Shown: positions 1-10,548, counted from the first letter of the stretch. The stretch: DNA of 39,835 bases from Streptomyces sp. A1136 (GCF_004795055.1 NZ_SSBJ01000052.1:1-39835); one strand, 5' to 3'. Notes: a model not told the origin generated them from the letters alone. Program-made: numbers and translations.

Positions 1-1217
1 CGCTGGGCGCGCGGCGGGCCGCGCAGCTGGTGGCCCTGCTCGGCGAGGAGCCGCCGCGCGGGTACGGGGACGACCTGGCCGCCGCGTGGCGCGCGGCCGG
101 GCACGGCGGCGACTCCTACGCGGGGCGCTGGCGCGCGGAGACCCGCCGCCTCGAACGCGCGGTGGGCGAAGCCGTGGGGCTCTCCCCCACCCCGGCCCCC
201 ACCGAGAGCGGGGCCGCGCACCGGAGCCCCGGCTCCCTCCCCGACGAGGTCGCCGCCGGCCTGATCGCCGCACTCGCCTTCCCCGAGCGCGTGGCGAAGG
301 CCAAGGGCGGCGGAGCCTTCCTCATGGCTTCCGGGACGGGGGCCGAACTCGGCGAGGGGTCGCCGTTGCGTACCGCGCCCTGGCTGGCCGTGGCCGTCGC
401 GGACCGGGGCCCGCACTCCGCTTCCGCGCGGGTGCGGCTGGCCGCGGTCCTGGACGAGGACACGGCCCGGGCCGCCGCCGCGCACCTGCTGACCTCGGGG
501 GAGGAGGTGCGCTGGGAGGGCGGGGACGTGGTGGCCCGGGCGGTGGAGCGGCTCGGGGCGGTCGAGCTGGTCACCCGGCCCCTGCGCGGCCCCGATTCCG
601 GGCTGGTCCGCGACGCCCTCCTCGACGGGCTGCGCACCGAGGGGCTCGGACTGCTGCGCTGGTCCCCGGACGCGCGGGCGTTGCGCGCCCGGCTGGACTT
701 CCTGCACCGCACGCTGGGCGGCGCCTGGCCCGACGTGACGGATGACGCGGCGCTGCTGGAGCGGGCCGACGACTGGCTGGAGCCCGAGCTGTCGCGCGCC
801 CGACGCCGCGCCGACCTCGCGCGGATCGACGCCGGTCCGGCGCTGAACCGGCTGCTGCCCTGGGCGACCGGTGAGGCGGCCCGGCTCGACGAGCTCGCCC
901 CCGAGCGGATCGAGGTGCCCAGCGGTTCCCGTATCCGGGTGGACTACACGGGAGAGCAGCCCGTGCTCGCGGTGAAGCTGCAGGAGCTGTTCGGGCTGGC
1001 GCAGACCCCGCGGGTGGCGGGGGTACCCGTCCTCGTCCACCTGTTGTCGCCGGCCGGGCGGCCCGCCGCCGTCACGGCCGATCTCGCCTCCTTCTGGCAG
1101 GGCGGCTACCGCGCCGTCCGCGCCGAGCTGCGCGGCCGCTATCCCAAACACCCCTGGCCGGAGGACCCCGCGACCGCCCTGCCGACCCGGCACACCAACG
1201 CCCGGCTCGGGCGGTGA
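1..1217 (+). CDS. hrpB: ATP-dependent helicase HrpB, C-terminal part (cut by window edge)
   Basis: The reading frame is open from the first bases (frame beginning at base 3), so this is the 3' end of a longer gene whose helicase core lies outside the window. The roughly 405 visible residues match the C-terminal region of HrpB-type DEAH-box helicases: the helical region followed by the HrpB-specific C-terminal domain with Y-x-G-E-x-P-V-L-A-V-K-L-Q-E-L-F-G near residue 310 and a final S-F-W-x-x-x-Y-x-x-V-R-x-E-L-R-G-R-Y-P-K-H-x-W-P-E-D-P block, which is highly characteristic. HrpB is a putative RNA helicase of poorly defined cellular role. It converges on the DUF3068 gene, with 61 bases between stop codons. 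Identity is firm; nothing can be said about the missing motor motifs. Confidence 0.88.
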   Translation, partial: LGARRAAQLVALLGEEPPRGYGDDLAAAWRAAGHGGDSYAGRWRAETRRLERAVGEAVGLSPTPAPTESGAAHRSPGSLPDEVAAGLIAALAFPERVAKAKGGGAFLMASGTGAELGEGSPLRTAPWLAVAVADRGPHSASARVRLAAVLDEDTARAAAAHLLTSGEEVRWEGGDVVARAVERLGAVELVTRPLRGPDSGLVRDALLDGLRTEGLGLLRWSPDARALRARLDFLHRTLGGAWPDVTDDAALLERADDWLEPELSRARRRADLARIDAGPALNRLLPWATGEAARLDELAPERIEVPSGSRIRVDYTGEQPVLAVKLQELFGLAQTPRVAGVPVLVHLLSPAGRPAAVTADLASFWQGGYRAVRAELRGRYPKHPWPEDPATALPTRHTNARLGR

Positions 1218-1278
1218 GGTCCGCGTCCGCCCGGCCGGGAGGTTCCGCAGGGGGCCGCCCGGCGGGTTCGGTGTCCGC

Positions 1279-2262
1279 TCAGCCGGCGGGTTCCGCCGTG
1301 GGCCGCGCGTCGCGGCGCCGGCCGCGCGCCTCCAGCCACAGGGCGAGCGCGAGGAAGGCGAGTGCGCCGACCGTCAGGCCCAGAGGGGCGTAGGTGTGCA
1401 GGGCGAGGACCTTCACCCGGTTCGACCGCACGAGGTCCACGGTGTAGGCGGAGTAGTCCGGGCGTATCCTCACGTCCCCGGCGAAGACGGTCAGCCTTCC
1501 GTCGGGCTCACCGGCCGCGATGCCGCCGCGCATCTCCTGCCGGATCCGCTGTTCGGCGTTGACGGGCGCGCCGGTCACCGGGTCGACCCAGAACATCGCC
1601 TTGACCGTGTACCAGAGGCTGGTTCCGGTGCTCTCCTCGAACGTCTTGGGGTCGATGCCCTCGATCGGCATCTTCTTCGGCAGGGGGACCTTCGTCCAGG
1701 GCACGGTCTGCTCGAAGTAGTAGACGTCCATGCCTTTGAACACGCGTGGGCCGACGTAGTGGATCGGTGAGGAACTGCGCGTCTGGGCGTCGAAGTAGAG
1801 GTAGTCGCGCGGCTCTGTGAAGAACGGCCACTTGAACTCGATGCCCTCGCGCCTGACCGGGTCCCCGTCGACCATCTCGCCGGTGGCGTGCACGGGGTCC
1901 TGGGTGTGCGCGTCGAACACGTACCGCTCGGGGATGCGGGAGACCATCTTGCCGTCCGGGCCCATGATGTAGGACAGCGTGTCCCAGACGACGACGTCCT
2001 TGCCGGCGCTCGCCTCGATCTCCTTCGACGCCTCGACGTTGCCCTTGAGCGTCTGGACGATCGTGACCTTGTCGACCTTCTTCGGCTGCATGCCGGCCGT
2101 GTAGTCGAGCAGGGTGGCGTCCTTCGCCTCCAGGACCATCTCCTGGTACTGGTTCGGCGGGATCTTGGCGAGGCGGGGGTACGCGTACCAGCGCAGCAGC
2201 GGTGCGAGGGCTGCGCAGAACACGGCTACGGCAAGCAGGACGAGACTCGCTCTGCGTCGCAC
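1279..2262 (-). CDS. DUF3068 (PorA-family) membrane-anchored protein
   Basis: A 327-residue protein with an N-terminal membrane segment (about residues 5-24), a large extracytoplasmic region (ProTyr-rich start, P-P-N-Q-Y, then repeated Y-F/F-D-A-Q-T type strands) and a second membrane segment near the C-terminus (about 295-318) followed by an Arg-rich cytoplasmic end. This is the architecture of the actinobacterial DUF3068 / PorA-like family, whose function is not established. The frame is open for 68 codons further upstream, but GTG at 2262 is preferred because a GAGGAGGG ribosome site lies 7 bases before it and the upstream reading is Arg/Pro-rich noise. It lies 14 bases after a small SPW_0924-type gene, so the two are probably co-transcribed. 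Confidence 0.8.
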   Translation of the reverse strand: MRRRASLVLLAVAVFCAALAPLLRWYAYPRLAKIPPNQYQEMVLEAKDATLLDYTAGMQPKKVDKVTIVQTLKGNVEASKEIEASAGKDVVVWDTLSYIMGPDGKMVSRIPERYVFDAHTQDPVHATGEMVDGDPVRREGIEFKWPFFTEPRDYLYFDAQTRSSSPIHYVGPRVFKGMDVYYFEQTVPWTKVPLPKKMPIEGIDPKTFEESTGTSLWYTVKAMFWVDPVTGAPVNAEQRIRQEMRGGIAAGEPDGRLTVFAGDVRIRPDYSAYTVDLVRSNRVKVLALHTYAPLGLTVGALAFLALALWLEARGRRRDARPTAEPAG

Positions 2263-2276
2263 GGCCGGGCCCTCCT

Positions 2277-2417
2277 CTACTTTCCGGGCGCGGCGGGCGC
2301 GGTGGTGAGCAGGGGCTTGGGCGAGGTCTTGCCTTCGGGCACCCCGAGCGCCGTGACGGCGAGGACGAGGGCCAGCGCGGCGGTGAGCCCGATGGCGGCG
2401 GCGACGAGTGCGCGCAT
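2277..2417 (-). CDS. SPW_0924 family small membrane protein
   Basis: A 46-residue protein beginning M-R-A-L-V-A-A-A-I-G-L and containing one hydrophobic helix (about residues 3-25) and a short tail with G-K-T-S-P-K-P-L-L. It matches from memory the SPW_0924 family of tiny Streptomyces proteins of unknown function. The ATG at 2417 has a GGAGG site 6 bases upstream, and the stop codon overlaps the start of the ribosome site of the DUF3068 gene behind it, so translation of the pair is likely coupled. It is too short to be found by a usual length cutoff. Function unknown. Confidence 0.75.
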   Translation of the reverse strand: MRALVAAAIGLTAALALVLAVTALGVPEGKTSPKPLLTTAPAAPGK

Positions 2418-2493
2418 GCGGGGCCTCCGGATCTGATGGGGTGTCAGAGAGGGGGCACCGTAGCAACGCGGGGCGGAGATGAGAACCGTTCGT

Positions 2494-3708
2494 CTACGGG
2501 GTTTCGAACCGGCGCGGACCGCTCGGGGAGGGCGTGGGACCGGGCGCCGGGGTGGACTTCGCCGTGGGCGTGGGAGACGGCTTCGGGGTGGCGGTGAGGC
2601 TCGGGGTGGGCTTCGGGGTGGGGGTGGGCGTGGGAGACGGCTTCGGGGTGGTGCTGGGGCTCGGTGTGGGGGTGGTGGTGGGGCTCGGGGTGGGCTTCGG
2701 GGTGGGGGTGGGCGTGGGAGACGGCTTCGGGGTGGTGCTGGGGCTCGGTGTAGGGGTAGGGGTGGGCGTGGGCGTCGGCGTGGGGACCGGAGAAGGTGTC
2801 GGCGTAGGGGTGGGCGTGGGCGTCGGCTTGGCTCCGGGCGTCCCGGTGGCGCCCGTGCCACTTTCGTCGGGGACCTCGCGCGTCCCCGACAGGTAGTACG
2901 CGTACCAGGACCGGACGGTCCTCAGGTACTCCCCGGACTGGTTGTACGACAGCACCGCGCGGTCGAGGTCGGCGCCCACCCGAAGGTCCCGGCTCCCCGC
3001 GCACAGGTAGCGCCCGGCGGCCAGCGCCGCGTCGTACACGTTGTTCGGGTCGCGGCGGCCGTCGCCGTTGCCGTCCTGACCCCAGGCCGCCCAGGTGGAC
3101 GGGATGAACTGCATCGGCCCGACGGCCCGGTCATAGCGGGCGTCGCCGTCGTACGCGCCCCCGTCGGTGTCACTGATGCTCGCGAAGCCGTTGCCGTCGA
3201 GCACGGGACCGAGGATCGGCCGCAGGGTGGTGCCCGCGGCGTCCACCCGGCCGCCTCCGGCCTGCCCGGACTCGATCTTGCCGATGGCCGCGAGCAGTTG
3301 CCAGGGCAGTCCGCATCCGGGGTCGGTGTCCGCGATCTTCCGCTCGGCACGCCGGTACGCCGCGAGCACGCTCGCCGGTATCCCCCGCGCGCCCGCCGCC
3401 CCGTCCAGGGCCACCGGCTCGGTGTGCGGCTCCGCGGCCGTTCGTGCGGGCGCGGGTGATGGCGTGGGGTCCTCGGACGGCTGCGGCCCGACGGGCGGCG
3501 GCAGTTCGGTGGAGTAGGCGGAGTCCCCGCCCTGCGGGGCGGTCGCGGAGGCGCCGCGACCCTCGCCGGCGGCGACCGGTGCCCGGCCCTCGGTTCCCGA
3601 GGCGGGCCCCTGGGAGGCCGTCACCGCGGCCACCACCAGCGCGGAGACCAGGGCGGCGGCGCCGCTCCTGCGCAGCCAACCGAACCGGGCCGATATTCGT
3701 CCCCGCAT
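2494..3708 (-). CDS. Secreted lytic transglycosylase (SLT-like) with Pro-Thr repeat tail
   Basis: 404 residues. A basic start and hydrophobic helix (residues 12-33) form a signal peptide or anchor; residues 34-105 are Pro/Ala-rich linker; residues 108-275 are an SLT/MltB-like peptidoglycan lytic transglycosylase domain with the catalytic Glu in I-G-K-I-E-S-G (E146), the G-P-M-Q-F-I-P-S-T-W motif at 197-206, and the N-N-V-Y-D-A-A-L-A-A-G-R-Y-L segment at 222-235. From about residue 290 to near the end the protein is almost purely Pro-Thr-Ser-Lys, probably a wall-spanning tail. It should cleave the glycan backbone of peptidoglycan outside the cell. ATG at 3708 is chosen because GGGAGGAG lies about 8 bases upstream; the ORF extends 18 codons further without a ribosome site. 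The tail contains an 84-bp DNA duplication. Confidence 0.85.
   Translation of the reverse strand: MRGRISARFGWLRRSGAAALVSALVVAAVTASQGPASGTEGRAPVAAGEGRGASATAPQGGDSAYSTELPPPVGPQPSEDPTPSPAPARTAAEPHTEPVALDGAAGARGIPASVLAAYRRAERKIADTDPGCGLPWQLLAAIGKIESGQAGGGRVDAAGTTLRPILGPVLDGNGFASISDTDGGAYDGDARYDRAVGPMQFIPSTWAAWGQDGNGDGRRDPNNVYDAALAAGRYLCAGSRDLRVGADLDRAVLSYNQSGEYLRTVRSWYAYYLSGTREVPDESGTGATGTPGAKPTPTPTPTPTPSPVPTPTPTPTPTPTPSPSTTPKPSPTPTPTPKPTPSPTTTPTPSPSTTPKPSPTPTPTPKPTPSLTATPKPSPTPTAKSTPAPGPTPSPSGPRRFETP
2598..2751. repeat. 84-bp-offset direct repeat in the Pro-Thr tail coding region
   Basis: Bases 2598-2667 recur identically as 2682-2751 (70 identical bases, offset 84 bases = 28 codons). The surrounding 2570-2830 consists of simpler iterations of GGGGTGGGCGTGGG-type units on the + strand. 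In protein terms this duplicates one Pro-Ser/Thr-Lys block. The exact in-frame offset points to slippage or unequal recombination within the low-complexity tail, so tail length should vary among strains. Confidence 0.85.
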
Positions 3709-3856
3709 GAGCCTGACTCCTCCCCGTCGACGTCCGCGTGACCCTACGTCAACTGCCTGCACAAGGCACGTACAGCAGGGGGGACTTCACGAATTCCCCA
3801 CGTCATGTGCAGCTCGCGCATACTGTCCGGACCGTTCGGGGACCGGAAGGGGCACC

Positions 3857-4798
3857 ATGCCGTTCACACTCAGCCACGCGGCAGCCGTACTTCCGGCCGT
3901 CCGGCGGACCGGGCGTGCCCGCGGGCCCCTCCTCGCGTCCGCACTGGTGCTGGGTTCCTTCGCACCGGACACGTTCTACTTCCTGGACGCGATCGTGCAG
4001 GGCGTGATGGGGTACGGCGATTTCACCCATTCCCTCCTCGGCGTGGTGACGGCCGACGCAGCGCTGACCGTCGCCCTGGCCGCCTGCTGGCTGCTCCTGC
4101 GCGAGCCGTTGATCGCCCTGCTGCCGCGCGCCTGGCAGGGCAGGGCGTACTCCTTCCTGCGGGGTGAGGACTGGCGCGCCGGTCGCCGCGGCCCGGCGCT
4201 CGCGCTCCGCTTCTACCTCTCGGCGGTGCTCGGCTCCCTGACGCACGTGGTGTGGGACAGCTTCACCCACCTCGACCGGTGGGGAACCAACGCGCTGCCC
4301 GCGCTGGGGAAACCGCTCGCCTTCGGGCTGCCCCTCTACTCCTTCCTCCAGTACGGGAGTTCGGCGCTGGCCGCCTGCGCGCTGCTGTGGTTCACGGTGA
4401 CGGGCCTGCGCCGCCTGCCCGTGTCACCCGTCCCGCCGTCCGTGCCCCCGGCGGGGCGGGTGGAGGTCTGGTGCGCCGTCGCGTTGGCGGTGGTGTGCGT
4501 GGGGGCGGGGGTCACGCTTCGGGTGATGCGCTACTTCACCTTCTTCGACCGCGTCCGTACGCCCCTGGACATCATCCCGACCGTCTGCTTCGGGGCGGGC
4601 GGCGGTCTCATCGTGGCCCTGCTGCTCTACGGGGCCCTCGTCCGCCTGCGCCACCGCGGCGACGGGCACAGCGGCGACCGGTACGACGGCGATCGGCACG
4701 ACGGCGATCGGCACGGCGACGACGGGCACGACGGCGACGGGCACGGCGACCGGTACCGCGGCGACGAGGAGACGCGAACGCCCGTCCCCATGGCGTAG
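3857..4798 (+). CDS. DUF4184 family integral membrane protein with His/Asp-rich tail
   Basis: 313 residues. It begins M-P-F-T-L-S-H-A-A-A-V-L-P and continues with A-S-A-L-V-L-G-S-F-A-P-D, F-T-H-S-L-L-G, and S-L-T-H-V-V-W-D-S-F-T-H, the conserved His/Asp positions of DUF4184 membrane proteins; about six hydrophobic helices follow to residue 260. Function of the family is unknown. ATG at 3857 has GGAAGGGG 5 bases upstream; a TACTGT box at 3821-3826 may be its -10. The final ~45 residues (bases 4658-4768) are a hydrophilic repeat of Asp-Gly-His/Arg units (G-D-G-H, Y-D-G-D-R-H-D-G-D-R-H) encoded by near-identical 12-15-base DNA units; such His/Asp stretches could bind metal, but this is inference. 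The stop codon sits inside a terminator hairpin. Confidence 0.8.
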   Translation: MPFTLSHAAAVLPAVRRTGRARGPLLASALVLGSFAPDTFYFLDAIVQGVMGYGDFTHSLLGVVTADAALTVALAACWLLLREPLIALLPRAWQGRAYSFLRGEDWRAGRRGPALALRFYLSAVLGSLTHVVWDSFTHLDRWGTNALPALGKPLAFGLPLYSFLQYGSSALAACALLWFTVTGLRRLPVSPVPPSVPPAGRVEVWCAVALAVVCVGAGVTLRVMRYFTFFDRVRTPLDIIPTVCFGAGGGLIVALLLYGALVRLRHRGDGHSGDRYDGDRHDGDRHGDDGHDGDGHGDRYRGDEETRTPVPMA

Positions 4799-4810
4799 CG
4801 GGGACGGGCG
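4779..4810. terminator. Bidirectional terminator between DUF4184 gene and polA
   Basis: Perfect 11-bp inverted repeat: CGCCCGTCCCC at 4779-4789 and GGGGACGGGCG at 4800-4810 with a 10-base loop. The loop contains the TAG stop (4796-4798) of the upstream gene. It lies between convergent genes and can serve both. There is no U-tract, as is usual in Streptomyces. Confidence 0.75.
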
Positions 4811-4831
4811 CCTCGGCGGTGCGGGCCGGGA

Positions 4832-7552
4832 TCAGTGCGCGGCGGACTCCCAGTCCGGGCCGACGCCCACCGACACGTCCAGCGGGGCGCGCAGGTCGAC
4901 GGCGGCGCCCATCTCGCGGCGCACCAGCTCCTCCACCTTCTTCCGCTCGCCCGGGGCGATCTCCAGCACGATTTCGTCGTGGACCTGAAGCAGCATGCGC
5001 GAGGTCAGCCCGGCCTCGGTGAGGGCTCGGTCGACGCGCAGCATCGCGACCTTGACGATGTCGGCGGCGGTGCCCTGGATGGGCGCGTTCAGCGCCATCC
5101 GCTCGGCCGCCTCGCGGCGCAACCGGTTGTCGCTGTTGAGGTCGGGCAGGTAGCGGCGGCGGCCCAGTACGGTCTCGGTGTACCCGGTGGCGCGGGCCTC
5201 CTCGACGACGCGCTGGAGGTAGTCGCGGACGCCGCCGAACCGCTCGAAGAAGGTCTCCATCAGTCCGCGGGCCTCGGCGGGTTCGATGTTCAGCTGCTGC
5301 GAGAGGCCGAAGGCGGAGAGCCCGTAGGCGAGGCCGTAGGACATGGCCTTGATCTTGCGGCGCATCTCGGCGTCGACCGCGGACCGCTCCACGCCGAACA
5401 CCTGGGAGGCGACGGTGGTGTGCAGGTCCTCGCCCGACAGGAACGCCTCGATCAGGCCCTCGTCCTCGGAGAGGTGGGCCATGACGCGCAGCTCGATCTG
5501 GCTGTAGTCGGCGGTCATGAGGGACTCGTAGCCCTCGCCGACGACGAAGCCGCGGCGGATCGCGCGGCCCTCGTCGGTGCGCACCGGCACGTTCTGCAGG
5601 TTCGGGTCGGTGGAGGACAGCCGTCCGGTCGCCGCGACGGTCTGGCTGAAGCTGGTGTGCACCCGGCCGTCGGCCGCGATCGACTTGACCAGGCCCTCGA
5701 CGGTGACGCGCAGCTTGGCCTGCTCCCGGTGCCGCAGCATGATCACGGGCAGTTCGTGATCGGTCTGCGTCGCGAGCCAGGCCAGCGCATCCGCGTCCGT
5801 GGTGTAACCGGTCTTGGTCTTCTTCGTCTTCGGCAGGTCCAGCTCGCCGAAGAACACTTCCTGGAGCTGCTTGGGGGAGCCGAGGTTGAACTCGTGGCCG
5901 ACCGCGGCGTGCGCCTCCTTCACCGCCTGCTGCACGGCGCCCGCGAACTGCTGCTCCATGCCTTCGAGGTGGTCGCGGTCGGCGGCGATGCCGGCCCGCT
6001 CCATCCGCGCCAGCAGCTCGGAGGTCGGCAGCTCCATGTCGTGGAGCAACTCGACGGCGCCGACCTCGGCGAGCTTGCCGGTGAACGCCTCGCCCAGGTC
6101 GAGCACGGCGCGGGCCTGCGCCATCAGGGCCTCCGCCTCGGCGGTCTCGTCGGCGCCGAAGGCGAGCTGGCCGTCGGCGGCGGCCGGGGCCAGTTCACGG
6201 TGCAGGTACTCGTTGGACAGCGCGTCCAGGGCGAAGGAACGGCGGCCGGGCTTGACCAGGTACGCGGCGAGCGCGGTGTCCATGGTGACGCCCGCGAGGG
6301 TCCAGCCGTGTTCGGGGAAGACCCGCATCAGGCCCTTGGCGTTGTGGACGACCTTGGGCTTCGCCGGGTCGGCCGCCCAGGCGGCGAAGGCCCGCTCGTC
6401 GGCCTCGTCCAGCTCGGACGGTTCGAACCAGGCGGCGGGGCCGCCGGCCGACGCCAGCGCGATCTCGCTGATGTTGCCCTGGCCCAGGCCCCAGCTGTCG
6501 ACGGTCGCGACGCCGAGCGCCTCACCGGCGTGGCTGTCCAGCCAGGCGACGAGCTCGCCCGCGCCCAGCACCGATCCGTCGAGCTCCACCCCGGCCGCCG
6601 GGGCGGGGGCCTGTTCCTCGGCCGCGCCCGGGTCCATCGCCAGCAGCCGCTCGCGCAGCGAGGCGTTGCGGATCTCCAGCACGTCCAGCACACCGGTGAC
6701 GGCGGACCGGTCGTAGGGGACGCGCGCCAGGTCGGCGGGGGCCTTGTCCAGCTCGACGTCCTTGACCATCTCGGTCAGTACGCGGTTGAGCTTCACGGAC
6801 TCCAGGTGGTCGCGGAAGTTCTGCCCGGCCTTGCCCTTGACCTCCTCGGCGCGCTCCACCAGTTCCTTGAACGACCCGAACTGGGTGATCCACTTCGCGG
6901 CGGTCTTCTCGCCGACGCCCGGGATGCCCGGCAGGTTGTCGGACGGGTCGCCGCGCAGCGCCGCGAAGTCCGGGTACTGCTGCGGGGTGAGCCCGTACTT
7001 CTCCTCGACCTTCTCCGGCGTGAACCGGGTCAGCTCGGAGACACCCTTCGTCGGGTAGAGGACGGTGGTGTGCTCGGAGACGAGCTGGAAGGAGTCCCGG
7101 TCGCCCGTGACGATCAGCACCTCGAAGCCCGCGGCCTCGGCCTGCGTGGCCAGCGTCGCGATGACGTCGTCGGCCTCGAAGCCGTCGACCGCGAACCGCG
7201 GCACCCTCATCGCGTCCAGGAGCTCGCCGATCAACTCGACCTGCCCCTTGAACTCGTCGGGCGTCTTGGAACGGTTCGCCTTGTACTCGGGGAACTCCGT
7301 CGCCCGCCAGGTCTTGCGGGACACGTCGAAGGCCACCGCGAAGTGCGTGGGCGCCTCGTCGCGCAGCGTGTTCGCCAGCATCGACGCGAAGCCGTAGATG
7401 GCGTTGGTCGGCTGGCCCGTCGCGGTCGTGAAGTTCTCCGCGGGCAGCGCGAAGAACGCCCGGTACGCCAGGGAGTGCCCGTCCATGAGCATCAGGCGGG
7501 GGCGGTCCGCTGCGGTCGGCTGGTCGGTCTTCTTCGATGCTGAATCTGCCAC
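4832..7552 (-). CDS. polA: DNA polymerase I
   Basis: 906 residues. Order: 5'-nuclease domain (M-L-M-D-G-H-S-L-A-Y-R-A-F-F from residue 21, with G-F-E-A-D-D-V, T-G-D-R-D and G-D-P-S-D-N-L-P-G-I-P-G-V-G-E-K-T), a degenerate 3'-5' exonuclease domain, and the family A polymerase with motif A (T-A-D-Y-S-Q-I-E-L-R), motif B (R-R-K-I-K-A-M-S-Y-G-L-A-Y-G) and motif C (L-Q-V-H-D-E-I-V-L-E). It fills gaps and removes RNA primers during repair and lagging-strand synthesis. The exonuclease metal ligands look lost: V-D-S replaces D-x-E and H-N-A-K-G-L replaces the N-x-x-x-D motif, as in mycobacterial PolA. The ORF runs open far upstream, but GTG at 7552 matches the usual N-terminus; the promoter box 7 bases before it suggests leaderless translation. 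Confidence 0.93.
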   Translation of the reverse strand: MADSASKKTDQPTAADRPRLMLMDGHSLAYRAFFALPAENFTTATGQPTNAIYGFASMLANTLRDEAPTHFAVAFDVSRKTWRATEFPEYKANRSKTPDEFKGQVELIGELLDAMRVPRFAVDGFEADDVIATLATQAEAAGFEVLIVTGDRDSFQLVSEHTTVLYPTKGVSELTRFTPEKVEEKYGLTPQQYPDFAALRGDPSDNLPGIPGVGEKTAAKWITQFGSFKELVERAEEVKGKAGQNFRDHLESVKLNRVLTEMVKDVELDKAPADLARVPYDRSAVTGVLDVLEIRNASLRERLLAMDPGAAEEQAPAPAAGVELDGSVLGAGELVAWLDSHAGEALGVATVDSWGLGQGNISEIALASAGGPAAWFEPSELDEADERAFAAWAADPAKPKVVHNAKGLMRVFPEHGWTLAGVTMDTALAAYLVKPGRRSFALDALSNEYLHRELAPAAADGQLAFGADETAEAEALMAQARAVLDLGEAFTGKLAEVGAVELLHDMELPTSELLARMERAGIAADRDHLEGMEQQFAGAVQQAVKEAHAAVGHEFNLGSPKQLQEVFFGELDLPKTKKTKTGYTTDADALAWLATQTDHELPVIMLRHREQAKLRVTVEGLVKSIAADGRVHTSFSQTVAATGRLSSTDPNLQNVPVRTDEGRAIRRGFVVGEGYESLMTADYSQIELRVMAHLSEDEGLIEAFLSGEDLHTTVASQVFGVERSAVDAEMRRKIKAMSYGLAYGLSAFGLSQQLNIEPAEARGLMETFFERFGGVRDYLQRVVEEARATGYTETVLGRRRYLPDLNSDNRLRREAAERMALNAPIQGTAADIVKVAMLRVDRALTEAGLTSRMLLQVHDEIVLEIAPGERKKVEELVRREMGAAVDLRAPLDVSVGVGPDWESAAH

Positions 7553-7559
7553 GCCTCCG

Positions 7560-7565
7560 ATCCTA
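7560..7565 (-). promoter_or_regulatory. Probable -10 element of a leaderless polA transcript
   Basis: TAGGAT (7565 down to 7560 on the minus strand) ends 7 bases before the polA GTG, the spacing expected if transcription begins at the start codon. A GGAGG lies at 7558-7554, only one base from GTG and too close to act as a normal ribosome site. No convincing -35 hexamer at 16-18 bases was found. Confidence 0.45.
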
Positions 7566-7708
7566 GGCGTCCGCTGTGACAATCCGGGCCGGCCGGTCTG
7601 ACGACGAGGCCGAGCGCCCGGGATATCGGCGGGGCGTGGCAGGATCGCTTCGATATGCGAACGCGCGGCCCCGCCGACGCGATGTCCGATTGCTCGAAGG
7701 GGAGCGAC

Positions 7709-9979
<2,271 letters not shown>

Positions 9980-10002
9980 TAGAACGACCCCAGGACAAGA
10001 TG

Positions 10003-10018
10003 GTTAACGAACGTTGAC
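10003..10018. promoter_or_regulatory. 16-bp dyad upstream of PaaI thioesterase gene
   Basis: GTTAACG-AA-CGTTGAC: seven-base arms with one mismatch and a 2-base centre, located 20-35 bases before the thioesterase ATG and 24 bases after the stop of the oxidoreductase gene. Its size and AT-rich core in a 72% G+C context fit a repressor operator of TetR type. The regulator is not in the window. Confidence 0.4.
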
Positions 10019-10037
10019 ACACGAACGGAGCAGGCCC

Positions 10038-10523
10038 ATGGGCGAGCAGCACGCAGTGAAGTTCCCGCAGGAGGTCCTCGACCAGTACGCGGCCCTGGGC
10101 ATCGACCTGCCCGCCCTGTTCTCGGCGGGCGACCTCGGCGAGCGCATGGACATCCGCATCCTGGAGGCCTCGGCCGACCGCGTGGTGGGCACCATGCCCG
10201 TCAAGGGCAACACCCAGCCCTACGGACTCCTGCACGGCGGCGCCTCCGCCGTCCTCGCCGAGACCCTCGGCTCGGTCGGCGCGATGATGCACGGCGGCAT
10301 CGACAAGATCGCCGTCGGCGTCGACCTGAACTGCACCCACCACCGCGGCGTGCGCTCCGGCCTGGTCACCGGCGTCGCCACCCCCGTCCACAAGGGCCGC
10401 TCCACCACCACCTTCGAGATCGTCATCACCGACGACCAGGACAAGCGCGTCTGCACGGCCCGCCTCACCTGCCTCCTGCGCGACGCGGCCCCGGCCGGTG
10501 AGGCCGCGGGAACCGGCTCCTGA
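10038..10523 (+). CDS. PaaI family hotdog-fold thioesterase
   Basis: 161 residues forming a single hotdog domain. The family motif is visible as Y-G-L-L-H-G-G-A-S-A-V-L-A-E-T-L-G-S (residues 62-79): H66-G-G caps the central helix and E75 is the probable general base. The end (V-C-T-A-R-L-T-C-L-L-R) is the last strand. Members hydrolyse acyl- or aryl-CoA thioesters in the cytoplasm; the substrate (for example hydroxyphenylacetyl-CoA or DHNA-CoA) cannot be read from sequence. ATG at 10038 is preceded by GGAG 7 bases upstream; an in-frame TTG at 10014 is disfavoured because it lies inside the dyad. A 16-bp terminator follows the stop. Confidence 0.85.
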   Translation: MGEQHAVKFPQEVLDQYAALGIDLPALFSAGDLGERMDIRILEASADRVVGTMPVKGNTQPYGLLHGGASAVLAETLGSVGAMMHGGIDKIAVGVDLNCTHHRGVRSGLVTGVATPVHKGRSTTTFEIVITDDQDKRVCTARLTCLLRDAAPAGEAAGTGS

Positions 10524-10548
10524 CCTCAACCCGTCACGACCCGCCCTC

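Noticed and set aside
2570..2830. Regularly repeated GGGGTGGGCGTGGG units looked at as a possible CRISPR or minisatellite array.
   Set aside because: They are in frame with the transglycosylase and encode Pro-Thr; no unique spacers.
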